Origin: Daucus carota subsp. sativus
Taxonomy: Eukaryota; Streptophyta; Magnoliopsida; Apiales; Apiaceae
Assembly (NCBI RefSeq): GCF_001625215.2
Contig: NC_030383.2
Location: forward strand, 57,650,949-57,714,948
DNA: 64,000 nt
Direction of reading: 5' to 3'
Position numbers and translations under genes: made by a program. Numbering within the stretch: position 1 is the stretch's first letter; each line of letters starts with the position of its first letter. Positions 34,851-46,984 of this stretch are shown here, in pieces. Below the pieces are notes generated by a model that saw only the letters and a list, made by a program, of their open reading frames with translations, was not told the DNA's origin and did no database searches.

Positions 34851-37800
34851 ATGGAGAAACCCTCCTCCACCTCCCCTTCTTCACCACGAAAACGACGTCG
34901 CATCGGTGAACAAAGCGACCCCTCAGCTCAATCAGATTCACTAGGTAACAAATCACACATGTAAAAAATCACACATTTATCTCATTTTAATTATTATTAT
35001 CAATTTTTTTATTCTTTTAATTTGGAAAGTGATGAAATTGTTTAATTTGTGTTGCTTCAGAGCTCAATTTTAGCTTCAGTGATACATTGGTTGCTCTGCA
35101 GATGATGCGCTCTCAGTTTCCCAGCAATCCCAAGGTTGTTTTTCTCGAAAAGTTTCGATTTTAAGGGTAAAGATTAGAGAAAGATGTGTTTAGTGTGTTG
35201 GAATTAGCTCAATTGTTTGTGTTACTGTTTCCAAAAGATGGTTTTTTTTACTAAATGAAATATGGGTTTTTTACTTGTAATTTGCTAAAGTTTCGATTTT
35301 TAGTACAGAAATTACGAGAAGATATGTGTTACTGTTTTTGAAATATGTTTTTTTTTTTGTGCTAAGAGAAAGATGTGTTTTATACTTGTAGTTTGCCGAA
35401 GTTTCGATTTTTAGTGCAGAAATTAGGAAAATATTTGTGTAGTCGTGTATGGGAATTAGCTTACTTGTTCGTGTTGCCGTTTCCGAAAGATTGGTCCTTT
35501 TGCTAAAGTTTCAATTTTTCGTAGAGGAATTACGGAAGATATGTGTAGTGTGTAGGAATTAGCTTTGATTGTTTGTGTTATGTTTCGAAAGATAGGTCCT
35601 TCCGTTGTAATTTGCTTAAGTTTTGATTTGTAGTGCAGAAATTAGGAAAAGATATGTGTAGTGTATTGGGATTAGCTCAATTATTTATGTTACTGTTTTT
35701 GCAAGATGGGTGTTTTAGTTGTAATTTGCTAAAGTTTTTATTTTCTGTACATGAATAATGGAAAATATGTGGAGTGTATAGGCTATGTTACTCGGACTCG
35801 GGTACGGAGTGTCGGACACGAGTCACACGACACATATCCGAGTGTCGGATTTGGGAACTATGAAAATTGGGGACACGGGGACACTGTCCTATTTTTGGAC
35901 ACGGTACGGGGACACATCGTAGTATACTAATAAACAAGTATGGTAAGCTAGACATCTTAACAAAAAGTAACAATAAAACTCATATTAGACATGATTTTGT
36001 AAGGGATTTTGCAAATTAGGCGTCTTTTGTACTTAAATCTTGTTCTTGCTTCTTTCTTTGTTCTCACATATTTCTTTTGAATTGTAAGTTCTACTCATAT
36101 TTGATTTTTAAATTGGTCAAAGTGTCCACATTTTAGCTAAAGGATCCGACCCGAAATAAGTGTCGTGTCCGTGTGTCCAAGTGTCCGACACGGGTACGGC
36201 AGCCTAAATAGAAGAGTCGGAGTAACATAGTGTATAGGGACTAGCTCAATTGTTAGTGTTGTGTTTGGAAAGATTGGTCCTTTAGTTGTAACTTGCAATT
36301 TTTTTTTTATTTTTTGACAGGAATAATGGAAAATATGTGTAGTGTAGAAAAATTAGCTTAATTGTTTGTGTTACTGTTTTTGAAATATTGGTCCTTAAGT
36401 TGTACAATGCTAAAGTTTCGATATTTTGGAGTAAAATTACAAAAATATATGTGTAGTGTATATGAATTAGCTCAATTGTTTTTGTGTTACTGTTTTCCAA
36501 AGATAAGTTCTTTACTTGTAAAATGCTAAAGTTGTCGAATTTAACTCCATTGTTGTTACATGGACTTAATTTTTCGAAAGATTGGCTCTGTTCTGTTTCG
36601 GTGGTCTTTTTATGTTTTAGTTACTGGGGTTACTGTTTCTGAAAGATCAGGGATTTAGTTTTCGATGTCGATTTCGGCCTATTAGGTTTTATTATATTGT
36701 AAATGATTTATTAATCATGATACTGTTTCTGAAAGATAAGACATTTTTTCTGGATGCTAAAGATTCTGATTATTAGTCATTAGCTGTTACGTAGGTTTTA
36801 TGTTGAGATCGGTGTGATGAATATTCTGTTGGTTTTTTTATGTAGATTTTGGTGAAGCCTTTTGTGTTGCAATCACAGTTATACAGCAGTGTAAAGGATA
36901 GGACTCAAGTAGATAGGGAATTAGAGGTTTGTTTTGACTTTTGACTTCTCTCTCTTTATTTTGATTTTATGTTTTATTATTTAAGTGAACTGCTAACTTT
37001 GAAGCTGTGTTATGCCAACAATACTTTGAAATTTGAATCATTATCTTACTATTGAGCCATCAGTATAGTATAATATACTCTGTTTGAAATTTAATATAGG
37101 GATAAATATCAAAGTCATCACTCATTTGGCTCAAATATATCAAATTAGTCACTCATTTTAAAATTGACTCTTAAATTGAGTCAATTTTGGAATGAGTGAC
37201 TAATTTGATATATTTGAACCAAACGAGTGATGACATTAATATTAATCCCATTTATTATTTGTGTTTGTCTGGTGTCATCCCTGTCTTCGGTCGCGCGTGT
37301 GTCTTTCTTAATGGAATATAAAACAAATTGTACTTTGTTTGATATATAATTCTTTCAGCAGTGCCTCTTTTGTGGTTTGGCACATATATGATTCATCTAT
37401 TATTCACGCACCAAGGAAATATCTGTAATTTTTCATGACTATAAGGTAATTATGACCCTACAAAAGCAAATTACTGGTATGCCAAACATATGCAGTTTAA
37501 ATTGTTCTCTGTTTGAAGAATAATCTTACCCCATAAACACAAATTTATCTGTGTTTTAGTTCACTTTTGAGTCTATTAAGAGTGAATTCCATTAGCCATA
37601 CCCTAAGAAGCTGAGTACTTGGGGTACCCAACATATCCTTGTATAGGATATTCACACACTTTTCTTTTAAAAAGTCGTACTTGCAATTGGTGGCAAGTAA
37701 CTATTTTACAAAAGAGAAGTATCAATTTCAGTTGGCAACAAGGAAGGTATTGATGTTTACATGCGCTCTTACTGGAATGAAAATTTTAACTTAAAATACG

Positions 37801-40188
37801 TGCTTAGATACTGGATCCCCCCCCCCCCAAAAAAAAAATAAAAAAAAAAAAATAAATAAATAACAAAAATCCAAGCAACTTTATATGAACCTTTCTTCTA
37901 TCATGTCTTGATTCATAGGAGCAACCCCTGATTTTTTTTGTAGTCATTGAGGAGGGAAAAAGTTATACGAATTTTTAAACTAAATACTGGACAAGATGAT
38001 CATGCCATAATGTTTCTGGATGACTATTTGGATGAGGTTAGTTTCTCCTGTTTTCTTAAAGATTCTTTACTTTTAAGTATTGTTTAGAGACTTAGAGTTA
38101 AAACTCACTAACCTCATACCACTATAGTTTATATATATATTGTTCTCCTTTATGATTTTTGTAGAATTTACCATGTTATGATAATGCTTTAGTCAGGATT
38201 GACATATTGCCTCTTGGTTATCTGGAAATACTAACCTAGTTTCTCGTGTCCAATACGTGATCATAGATCAAGTGTGTCGCGGAAAGGATGAAAGCAAAGA
38301 AGCAAGATGACCTGGCAATTTTTGAGTGGTTTAAGTTGCATGTTGTCCATTCCAAGCTGGATCCTAGTATTGAACATGAAGAGCTCGTAAGTAATTAGAA
38401 TTATTTAAGTTTTTTATTTTATAAATATTAGAAATAAACTAATATCATATTAAGAATCAACACAGAGCAGGGAACCGTTTTAAAAATAGTCTTTGACATT
38501 TTGTCTCAACTCATTCTGGATGGCATCCTCATCTTATTTCTATGCAATTCCTTCCTTTTTTTTAATATGTTGAATGTATCCTCATTTTGTGCTACTTATG
38601 GCTGCTTTGTAGTGTTCATTACTATCCCTAGGGGGAAAGGTGAAAGATGAACATCTGACCGTTTTAATTAATGCTGGTCTTCTTGTAAGTGCACTCGAAA
38701 TCTTGTTAGTATACTTGCTAATTCCAGGACACATAGATTGCAGTTCAACTCAATTTCTTTTGTCTCATTCTAGTAATGGTGTTTTTTCTTTTAGGCTCGC
38801 CAACTTGTCGATCCAAACATGTACTGGTTTACCATACCAAATATTGGTTCACTACTCAAGAGTCTCTCTCAGGTATTGATAATTTTAAACCAGCTCTAAA
38901 CCTACATTACTTGAGCATTCTTGTAACATTTTGCTTTATATATCTACTTTTATGTCATAGAAGTAAAGTTGATGTGTCATACTAAATTATATATCATAAT
39001 GGAGATTATAAGTCTTGTTTAGCATTGACATGACCTGGGACCATAGCATTGTGTGATCAGTACGGATAATATATATTCTTTGAAAGCACTGCTAAAGATT
39101 TTGCAAATCACAATCTCGGTACTCTCTCTTCAGCGACGTTGCTGGGTCTCTCTCTCTCCCCTCCTCTCTCTCTGTCCGTCTCTCTATTTGTGGGTTTATT
39201 AATGTTGATGATGTTGGGGGATATTCTTATTCAAACCACAAATTCATTACTCACTTTCACCAAAGCACTTCTTCTTCTTTTTCTTCTTCCTCCCACAAAA
39301 TGTCCGGATCTTCTTCTTCTCTTTCTTTATCACAGACCTTAACTGAAATAAATGATATTGTAATCGATCGCATAATGAAATTAGTCGATAGATATCCTGA
39401 AATGTTATCTTATGCAACTCTGTTTTTCGTTGCTAATTCTCTTCTCCAAAGAAGAGATATTTCTTCTCTTAAAACCCTTTTGGACGGTTTTATGCTGTAG
39501 ACCTAAACGAGGTTGCAGAAGCCACAAAAAAAATGGAGGACTGTGGGCCACTGAGACCACAAGCCACTGTACACTCCACTGTTTCTTCTTCGCTTAGGCT
39601 GAGTAAGAGAACACAAGGCATAATTTGCATAGAACACAATTGGATGCATATATGAATGATTTTACGGTTGTATTGATGCTGCAGAAGTATTAGTTAAACA
39701 AATGAAGTGATGATTTTACTGTTACTTTTTTCTTATTGTTCTCTCTAGGCAAAACATGTGAAAACTATTTACCTAGTGATAAGTTGTGAGGGAATTAAAC
39801 CCTTAGTCGGTAATTTTTTCAGACTTTGCTACTCTGGCTAGCAACCGCACAGCCAACTCTGCTGAAGACTTTTCTTTACTCCGCTAATTGGAACATGTCC
39901 AGTACTACTTTTTTGTAGAAAGATATTGGTTGTGTATATGCTTTATATATCCTCGAGTCTTTTTTGTATTAGTAGTTAATATATATCATTATACAGGGAA
40001 GACAAGAGCTTCTGTCCTTCCTTAAGCGTAGGAGATACAAGGAGATGATGATGGCTACTTTAGAGAAAAAGAGCCTACGATTTTCTCCGTTGGATATAAG
40101 GTTTCATCTTCGTGATCTTATTGGTTCTGGCTCCCTCAAAACTTCTCAGACACCCAGTGGTTTAGTTGTTCAGATAGCAAAGGATTGA
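34851..40188 (+). CDS. STK19: STK19-family winged-helix protein
   Basis: Eight exons: 34851-34944, 35061-35134, 36846-36926, 37944-38036, 38267-38386, 38613-38684, 38795-38872 and 39997-40188; 804 nt, 267 residues. All introns have GT-AG ends. The N-terminus MEKPSSTSPSSPRKRRRIGE carries a basic cluster that could be a nuclear signal. The family text is clear: FSDTLVALQMMRSQFP, SQLYSSVKDRTQVDRELE, LRREKVIRIFKLNTGQDDHA, a helical ERMKAKKQDDLAIFEWF section, LINAGLL, YWFTIPNIGSLLKSL, and the basic end GRQELLSFLKRRRYKEMM. STK19 was named a kinase, but no kinase motifs are visible here. The family is now described as winged-helix DNA-binding, and in animals as a factor in transcription-coupled nucleotide excision repair. 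A similar plant role is inference. Three of the introns hold repeats or insertions. Confidence 0.88.
35145..36560 (+). repeat. Degenerate tandem repeat in STK19 intron 2
   Basis: Roughly nine units of about 105-118 bp, each containing TTAGCTCAATTGTTTGTGTT, then GTTTCCGAAAGAT, then TTTGCTAAAGTTTCGATTTT. The last block recurs near 35288, 35394, 35500, 35612, 35728, 36290, 36408 and 36520. The array is interrupted by the MITE at 35783-36230; with that removed the spacing stays regular. Confidence 0.85.
35783..36230. mobile_element. hAT-like MITE in STK19 intron 2
   Basis: 448 bp with ends CTATGTTACTCGGACTC and GAGTCGGAGTAACATAG, and the perfect 8-bp duplication TGTATAGG (35775-35782 and 36231-36238). 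The interior is rich in GTGTCGGACACG / GTCCGACACGGG blocks. Confidence 0.93.
37099..37249. repeat. Near-perfect palindrome (MITE-like) in STK19 intron 3
   Basis: 151 bp: the left arm starts GGGATAAATATCAAAGTCAT and the right arm ends TGACATTAATATTAATCCC; the inner arms AATTAGTCACTCATT and AATGAGTGACTAATT are exact complements. It would fold into one long hairpin. Confidence 0.85.
39300..39500 (+). other. 66-codon ORF of unknown origin in STK19 intron 7
   Basis: ATG at 39300, stop TAG at 39498-39500; reads MSGSSSSLSLSQTLTEINDI, then an Ile/Leu-rich helical stretch ending TLLDGFML. It is preceded by a pyrimidine-rich leader (CTTCTTCTTCTTTTTCTTCT) like a gene 5' UTR. It looks more gene-like than the surrounding intron and may be a captured fragment of another gene. 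No family is recognised with confidence; the first half is faintly like the start of an F-box domain. It could also be chance. Confidence 0.3.
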
Positions 40189-43100
40189 AACTGAGGTAGC
40201 ATACAGGATCTGGTTTATGTTTATGATGCCTTATGGTTGTTCAAGTGAATATTATTTTTAGTATAAAATTTCATTGCTGGAATATATATAACTGTTAGAA
40301 AATTTTGTTAACACGGATGAAGCTCTGAATTTTTTTTATCTTGATTTTGGGTACACTAAGCTGAAAGGCGGAACAAGCATCTTTACACTTACAAATTAAA
40401 AAAGAAATCTCTCGAATTTTCTTGCATTTCACGAGTTATTACACTTTCCAGGTCTTCACCAAGGCACCTTGAGCCACCAGTGGGAACAGCCTTAATATAT
40501 GATCACTAAACTCTTTTCGGAAGAGAGAGGCGGGGATGTGTGCTTTGAATCTTTCACATAGTCTTGGGCCCTATAGAGTTGGCGGAAAATCAAAATTCCC
40601 AAGCTATGATGATTGTACTTTCATCGAATCAGTTGCATTTAGACGAATAAGCAGGTACTCCCAATTGATATGTGGCACTCCTAATATCTATAGGAGGATA
40701 TAGAAGTTCTGAGTGTGACACAAGACTCCCTATTTAGACTATTCTTTCTACAGGTGCAGCATTTTTTCACATTCTTTTTATAATGTTTTCTCCATAAACC
40801 TGTCAGAATAAGGTATTTAACAATTTTTTAATATCTCCTGTAATCTCTTTGATGGAAATGCTTTTTCACTTAACGGAGTTTAATTCTTTTAATCATATTA
40901 CAGATTTTATGTTCACCTAAGCAGTTGGCTTCCTGAATAGATTTTCTGCAACTTTTTACTATACATTTGTTGGGATATAGCTTATATCATTAGTATTAAG
41001 TGTTTTATATCAGTCAGTTTTCATGTGTATTTCGAAGTAGGAGGTGCAAATTAAAGAGGATAGATTTCTTAATTTTGATTTGATGTTTTGATATCAAGAA
41101 TACCTACAGATGAATGTTTCAAAAGCACTGAGGATAAAAATTTCTGTTTGTTTGGTTTTATGTATTGCTATATATTTGATATCGTGAAGTCCAAAGAGAC
41201 TAGTTATGTAGTCGAGACTTGAGAGCAGTTGAATTTTTATACTCTTATCAAGTAACACAATCTGGAACATAAGAGCCAAAATATTAGTAAAATGCTAAAA
41301 CAAATATAATTTCCATTCAATGTCTTGTGTTTCTGTCACAGTGATGTTCTGGTGTTGTGAGATAGTATGAACATAAGATACTTAAGTATTTATAGAACGG
41401 GTAAAAGAACAAATTTTCAAAATAAAAATCAGATAATAGGTCAATGTATATATGAGGTACTCATTTTTATTGTTCAGATAAGTCTTCCCAACTTCATTAA
41501 TGCCCAGTTAATCAGCCCGTGGCTCCTAGGGATATACAAATCTTATGAAGTAATACAATTGTTTTTTAATCCTGCATACAAATTTATATTTGCATGTATG
41601 GAGACGAAAGAATTGTTTAGGCCCCTTTGACGCAGTGGGCCTAATGTGCCTGACCTGCACTATTTAAGGACATTTCTTATTCAAAATGTGTTCTATTTTT
41701 TTTTTTTTGGGACAATCTGGTATCCACCTGTATTCTTGGAGTTCAATTCTAACATGAAAATATTGGGAACCAAAGTTTAAATACATTCTGTCCATATGAA
41801 TGATTTTTAGAGAACAGACTGTAAGGACAACATATGCCTAGTTGCAGCCTGTCTGATATTGTGTGCAACTGTGCGTCTGTTATTGCTCATGTATGCTTTG
41901 TATGGTCTACATGGGAGGCAGAGTTAATCGAATAAGAATTTTTAAGGGAATGATTAAATGAGAAAGAAAAAGAACTACTGTCCTGGGGTGTATGTTTTGG
42001 ATTTGAATTTGTGGTTGGGGTTTTCAGCTGAACATGTCATTGACAGCTAATAATAGTTCAGTGGATTATAGATAGAGGAGATCTATATTTATATGTATAG
42101 GAGTTGCAGACATATTTCTGGCAACTCTTAGATTCATTTAGAAGAGCAGATAAAGGATCGTTAAACAAGTATATATTTTACTGTACAAAATGCAAGTTGT
42201 ACGAGGGTAAAGCAAATTTGAAAAATGATTTGCATAATATGTATGAATTACCTTATTTAGTGGGATTTATTGGTTAATTATGTCTGGTTTGTTCATTTAT
42301 GAACAAATTAGTTCATTCATAAAATCACCAGCTCACACACTTGTACTACTTAGATCTAAGCTATAAATTTTATGTGAATCATTAATTTGTAGCAGATGAG
42401 TCTCTACAGCTCAACTACACGATATGCTGCAGTTGATTGTATAGAATCATCTGCAGTAGAAATTCGCAACCGTTGAGTCTATTCATTTTCCTCTAGCTAT
42501 ATTAATAATTAATTGTTTATGTTAATTCGTTCACAGAGGAAACCGTGTCCTTGCTAACATGTCTTTATTAAATCTTCAAATCTAAGAATGAGTAGTTTGT
42601 AGCTGATGCCCTCGTACAAGGAAGGTAATAATGTTACTTTAATCAATTAGTTTTATGGTACTTTTATATGCTTATTGTAATCGACATTCTATGGTTGACA
42701 TGTCCTGATATTATTTTTACTATTATGATTAGCTTCATGACAATGATTGTGTACAAATGATATCCCTCGCTTCAGTGTTGTCAACTTGTCATGGAAAAGA
42801 TTGATATACGTTAACTTTGTGGATATATATTAATCAATAGTTCAGAGATTTATATTGATTTATTGAGCATCGCTTCTATCATTTCTGGTTTAGTGGTCTA
42901 GAATTTAACAAAGAGTTTTCATATCTTAACCTAATTCAAATTCAAAATCAAGATAGCAGGGGATCACAGATCAACGGGTAGTATAATATAGTGTTTTAAA
43001 TGGAATTTTCACGTTGCTTGCTTCTGATTTCGCTGTGGTTGCCATTCCCCTTCTCTACCAATTACCTAGTTAATCGGTCCTCTTAAATGCTGAAGCAATG

Positions 43101-43779
43101 TTAATATTCAAGTGTCCAGCTCAGTTCAGTTCAGTTTTAAGCATGCTTGCTAGTCGCTACACTGATATTATTAACTTCAATTAATATATATACTGTTGGA
43201 AGTTTATGGGCCAGTCCCCACCTTCACCAAAACAGTTCTACAGTACTGCTTTTGTACCACTTTCTGCTTTAAGCTTTAGGAAATTCTTATGAATCTAGTG
43301 AAATTTGAAAGATGAAAGAGTAGCATATGCAAATTTGCAAAGTAATATTATCGTCAGTTTTCCTAGTGGTCCATCTGCCTCGTCATTGTGGTCCTTCTGC
43401 TATAAACTTGAGAATTGTACGATGACTTAAGGGCCATATGCTGTATTATTGTTGCAGACGTAAATTTTTATCTATATAGACAGATGGACATAGAGGGTAT
43501 TGGTAAAATGTGTGTGTGTCTGGGGGGGATGGTTGGTCTGGATAGCCCGCCCTTAGGACATATTACAGTTAAAGAGTACAGATTGATACCATAATGTAAG
43601 ACACACATATACATCGATATAGACACATCAAGAGAATTACCAGGAAAGGGACAAATCGAAGCAAGGCCCCCTCCCACTTCAATTGCTCGTTTATAGATTA
43701 ATTGACGATATACACTTGAAGAGTCTCGCAAAGAATATGATTGGGGGCAATGTAGTTCAATTTACACGCAAGCTGTTAT
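40189..43779. other. Intergenic, no gene seen
   Basis: Ordinary AT-rich spacer downstream of STK19. ORFs here are short and have no family features. No tRNA, rRNA or complete mobile element was recognised. Confidence 0.45.
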
Positions 43780-44470
43780 GCGTGGCCACATCTATGTTCA
43801 CTAATTATATACTAATCATGTTCCTCTTACTGTTCTGTTTGTGAATGTTGCGTCCGTGTTTCTGTATACTTTCTGCAATAATTGATCTTAATACTTTCAG
43901 GTCACAAATTAGCCAGGGCTGCTTTCAAGATTGTGTCACGGGGTTTGTTTAATTTGTTTTTTTATCACATTATTTAGTGCTTCTCTAATACACACAAGAA
44001 TCACATATTCTGTCTGTTGTATACTGTGATTAAGAACCTGTTAACATAGTACTGTAATCTTGTGAAACTGTGCTTACTTATAAATGAGCTTCTATTTGTG
44101 ATGTTTAACGCGTAGAAAAGTTTGTGTTAGTCATGCATGTAAAAGAAGATAAGAGAGACAAAGCTCTGGAATGTGATGGACTCGAGTCATCACTCATCAA
44201 GAACTTCCGCGGCAATGAAGAGCTTATGATTGAGGGGCAATGTATAGAGGTTAGGTTAACCATTGCTTTCTGGGTGCAAGTACATGGCCTAGTTAGTTAT
44301 CAGCATTACATGTAGTTGGGTTTTGTTAAAACTTTTGCGTCGAATGATTAAGGGTGAAATCTAACACACGTAAGGTTTCGAGCTGTATTTTCACCGTAAT
44401 AGTGTCATTGCAGATTGTCTTCTGGTGACTTGCTCGATCGTTTTCCTTGCAAGGGACCATATTCGTTTTG
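43780..44470 (+). repeat. Non-coding segment duplicated at 62.16-62.94 kb
   Basis: Shared collinear blocks with the other copy include ATGCGTGGCC / TTCACTAA, TTTCTGCAATAATTG, GTCACAAATTA..GGCTGC, GTGTTTAATTT/TATCACATTA, CATAGCTTTCTGGGTGCAA-like text, and GTATTTTCAC. There is no shared reading frame. The 63-codon ORF at 44124 is not kept in the other copy. Confidence 0.7.
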
Positions 44471-44493
44471 TTTTGTCCTTGCCAACCTTAAGA

Positions 44494-44765
44494 ATCTGAA
44501 AAAAGGTCTAAAAAGTCACTATTTTAAGTCAAATGGGCCTCAATGTCATTTTTTATAAAAATGTTATCAAGTATCACTTCAAAAGAAAAATCGACTTGAA
44601 TTTGCGTTTTCGGCTAAAAACACGACTTAAAGTTGCGTTTTTGTTAACACAACACAAAATTGTATTTTAAAGTGACAGTTGGGGTCATTTTTATTTTCTA
44701 GAAAATGACAATAAAGATCTTTTGCTGCTAAATAATGACATTTGAGCTCTAACACCCGAAGAATT
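44494..44765. repeat. Dispersed repeat related to 12.0 kb and 16.8 kb
   Basis: Contains AACACAACACAAAATTGTAT, TTTCTAGAAAATGACA and TTTGCTGCTAAATAATGACA, which resemble the sequence hosting the hAT MITE at 12.06 kb and the insertion upstream of gene C. Ends are not defined. Confidence 0.45.
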
Positions 44766-44769
44766 TCTA

Positions 44770-46440
44770 CTTCATGGATGTTCTCTGTTGGGCTCTTTTG
44801 ATTCAAACGAAACGAAATTGATCACGAAACATTAATTTTTTCACCTCACGGGTTCAAATTCCATATATTTTCAAAGTGTCCTTCCCGTTGAACCTGCTCT
44901 CATTGGCCATTAAGTGGCCACCTAGAGTTACAATTCCAACCATCTCATCGGCCACAATCTTCAATGAATCCGCCCCTCCTCTTTAGAGTCGAGGTTAAAT
45001 CTGCGTTTGTTTTCTTGTATCCTTGGCCTTGGTCAAGGAAAACAAAAGAGGTCTTGAGTATATGCTTGAATCGAGTATGGAATCTCAGCTCCGGGTATTA
45101 TAAATTGACCCCATGCATGCATCCTACCCACTAGCTCCCTCGTACTCTCCCTATCATAATTATGAACTTTTGTTCTAGTGCATTGCATTGCTCATTGGAT
45201 TCTATGTCAATATGGCTTTGCTGTATAAATAGATCAAGAAAAATATCGGTAAGATGATTAGTATAAAGGCTGTCTTACAAAATGTATGTATTATTTGTCG
45301 TGGTTTTTTTTTTTTTTTTAAATAATGTCGTGGTTTTTTTTAATCATGATATTCTTTTGGTAGAAGCGGAAGGGGACTTCGTAAGGGGGTTTTTGGTGTG
45401 AGCTTGAAAATCCAGTTTTTGGGTTTATATAAGTCCGATTCGGAATGAAAAGTCGAAATCATAAATTTTTTAGTTAATTATTTTTTTAAATTTGATTTTA
45501 TAGAAGTTTAAATGATCACTTTGAAATTTTTTTATAATAATTTATTATTATATTAATAATTCATTATATTAATAATTCATACCCGATAAGTTGCAAGCAT
45601 AAAAAATATTTACAAAAGCATAAGTTAAAATTTATATTTCAATTATAAATTAATTATGACTTACAAAATAATAAATACTTAAGATAACAGTTCCTAAATT
45701 TTGTGTCCGGAACTTTTCTCTTTTCTCCTAAATATACGGTGAGAAATATTAGATATTTCAACTTTGCTCTATTATTCCCTTCTCTCCAAATGATGAAATT
45801 CTGTTTCCGCTCCCTTCAAACATTTTTTGTTTTATTATATTCTCATCTCTCCTAAAAAAATGTATTTTCCTAATTATTTTGTTGGATTCAATCCGATCTT
45901 TTCTACAAAAATTTGGGAGCAACGCAAATAATCTCGGAAGATTGAATATCTATATTTTTGACGTCAAGCTTAATACAAGTAAAATGTTAAGTATCCAAAA
46001 TATTATTCTATTTTTTTTTTCAAATTCTTAGTTAGTAATTTATAATTAATTCTACTCACTTTAATAATAATGAAAATTTTGTATGCACATTAAATATTCA
46101 ATTAAAATCAGACATATTTCTATTACGTCGTCATTTGGAAAAATATATATTGAAACATAATTTGGGATACGCTACCAATAAGATTTTTAGTCTAATGTGC
46201 TGCAATTTTTCCGGATCAGTCACTCTTTCCTTTTAATTTATCGTATTATCTTTTTAGCTTTAAGGAGAGAAACGGTTAAGCTGACAAAATTTCTACGTAA
46301 ATGAATATTAGTAATATCATATTCAAACTCTTCCAAAAAGTTAAATTATTAACTATATATAGATCAATATAAAGCTATAGCCCTTTTCTGACGCAGATGG
46401 TTATCTCCGTATCAAATTAAGCATACTTGACAACTTTTTT
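44770..46440. other. Intergenic, no gene seen
   Basis: AT-rich spacer. About 45080-45150 is weakly alike to 63.42-63.47 kb, probably the far edge of the duplicated segment. Confidence 0.4.
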
Positions 46441-46464
46441 TCTTTGTTTCTAACTTGCATAGTT

Positions 46465-46971
46465 TTTTTTTTTTTTGATAAAAAGGAATCAATTCATTAA
46501 TTAAAAGCCATACGGCATCTACAAACACAATCGAAATTGGACAGACGCTGAAAAATATCGCTGTTGAATCCTTCCTTCTTGGAGAGGCAACTGAGCGATT
46601 TGAAGATGATTTGAATATACACATTTGTTTCCATCTGATTGGTTTTCACCTGAGTGTTCTGAACAATCGACCATAGATGTGATCCCATGATAACCTTCAA
46701 ATCTGAATCAAACCCATGAAAATCATGCCGATCTATAACCTCGGTCATGAAAAACATCAAAACACACCAAACACAAAACAAACCAACTCTCACAAGAAGG
46801 AGAGACTAACAAAACCCAAATAAATTGGGAACTTATTGAATGAGAAATAAGATTTCAAAACAAGAAAACAGGAAAAAAAAGGGAATCGGGGCTTTCCACC
46901 AGTGAAAACTGATGGAAGCCCCTTCAAAAATCTTTGACGGAGGCTAGGGAGGTTAGGGTTTTGAGAGAGAG
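46465..46971 (-). mobile_element. Poly(A) retroposon, copy 2
   Basis: 507 bp between two perfect copies of AACTTGCATAGTT (46452-46464 and 46972-46984). On the minus strand it starts with CTCTCTCTCAAAACCCTAAC, includes GGCTTCCATCAGTTTTCACT, and ends GTAGATGCCGTATGGC...ATCAAAAAA. The long tail-adjacent match with 29002-29720 makes them one family. It is short and has no intact reverse transcriptase. Confidence 0.9.
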
Positions 46972-46984
46972 AACTTGCATAGTT

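Noticed and set aside
34851-40188. Calling the STK19 gene a protein kinase
   Set aside because: No P-loop, catalytic HRD-like or DFG-like motif is visible. The sequence matches the winged-helix STK19 family instead.
44124-44315. 63-codon ORF as a small gene
   Set aside because: The duplicated copy at 62.4-62.7 kb does not keep the frame, and no motif is present.
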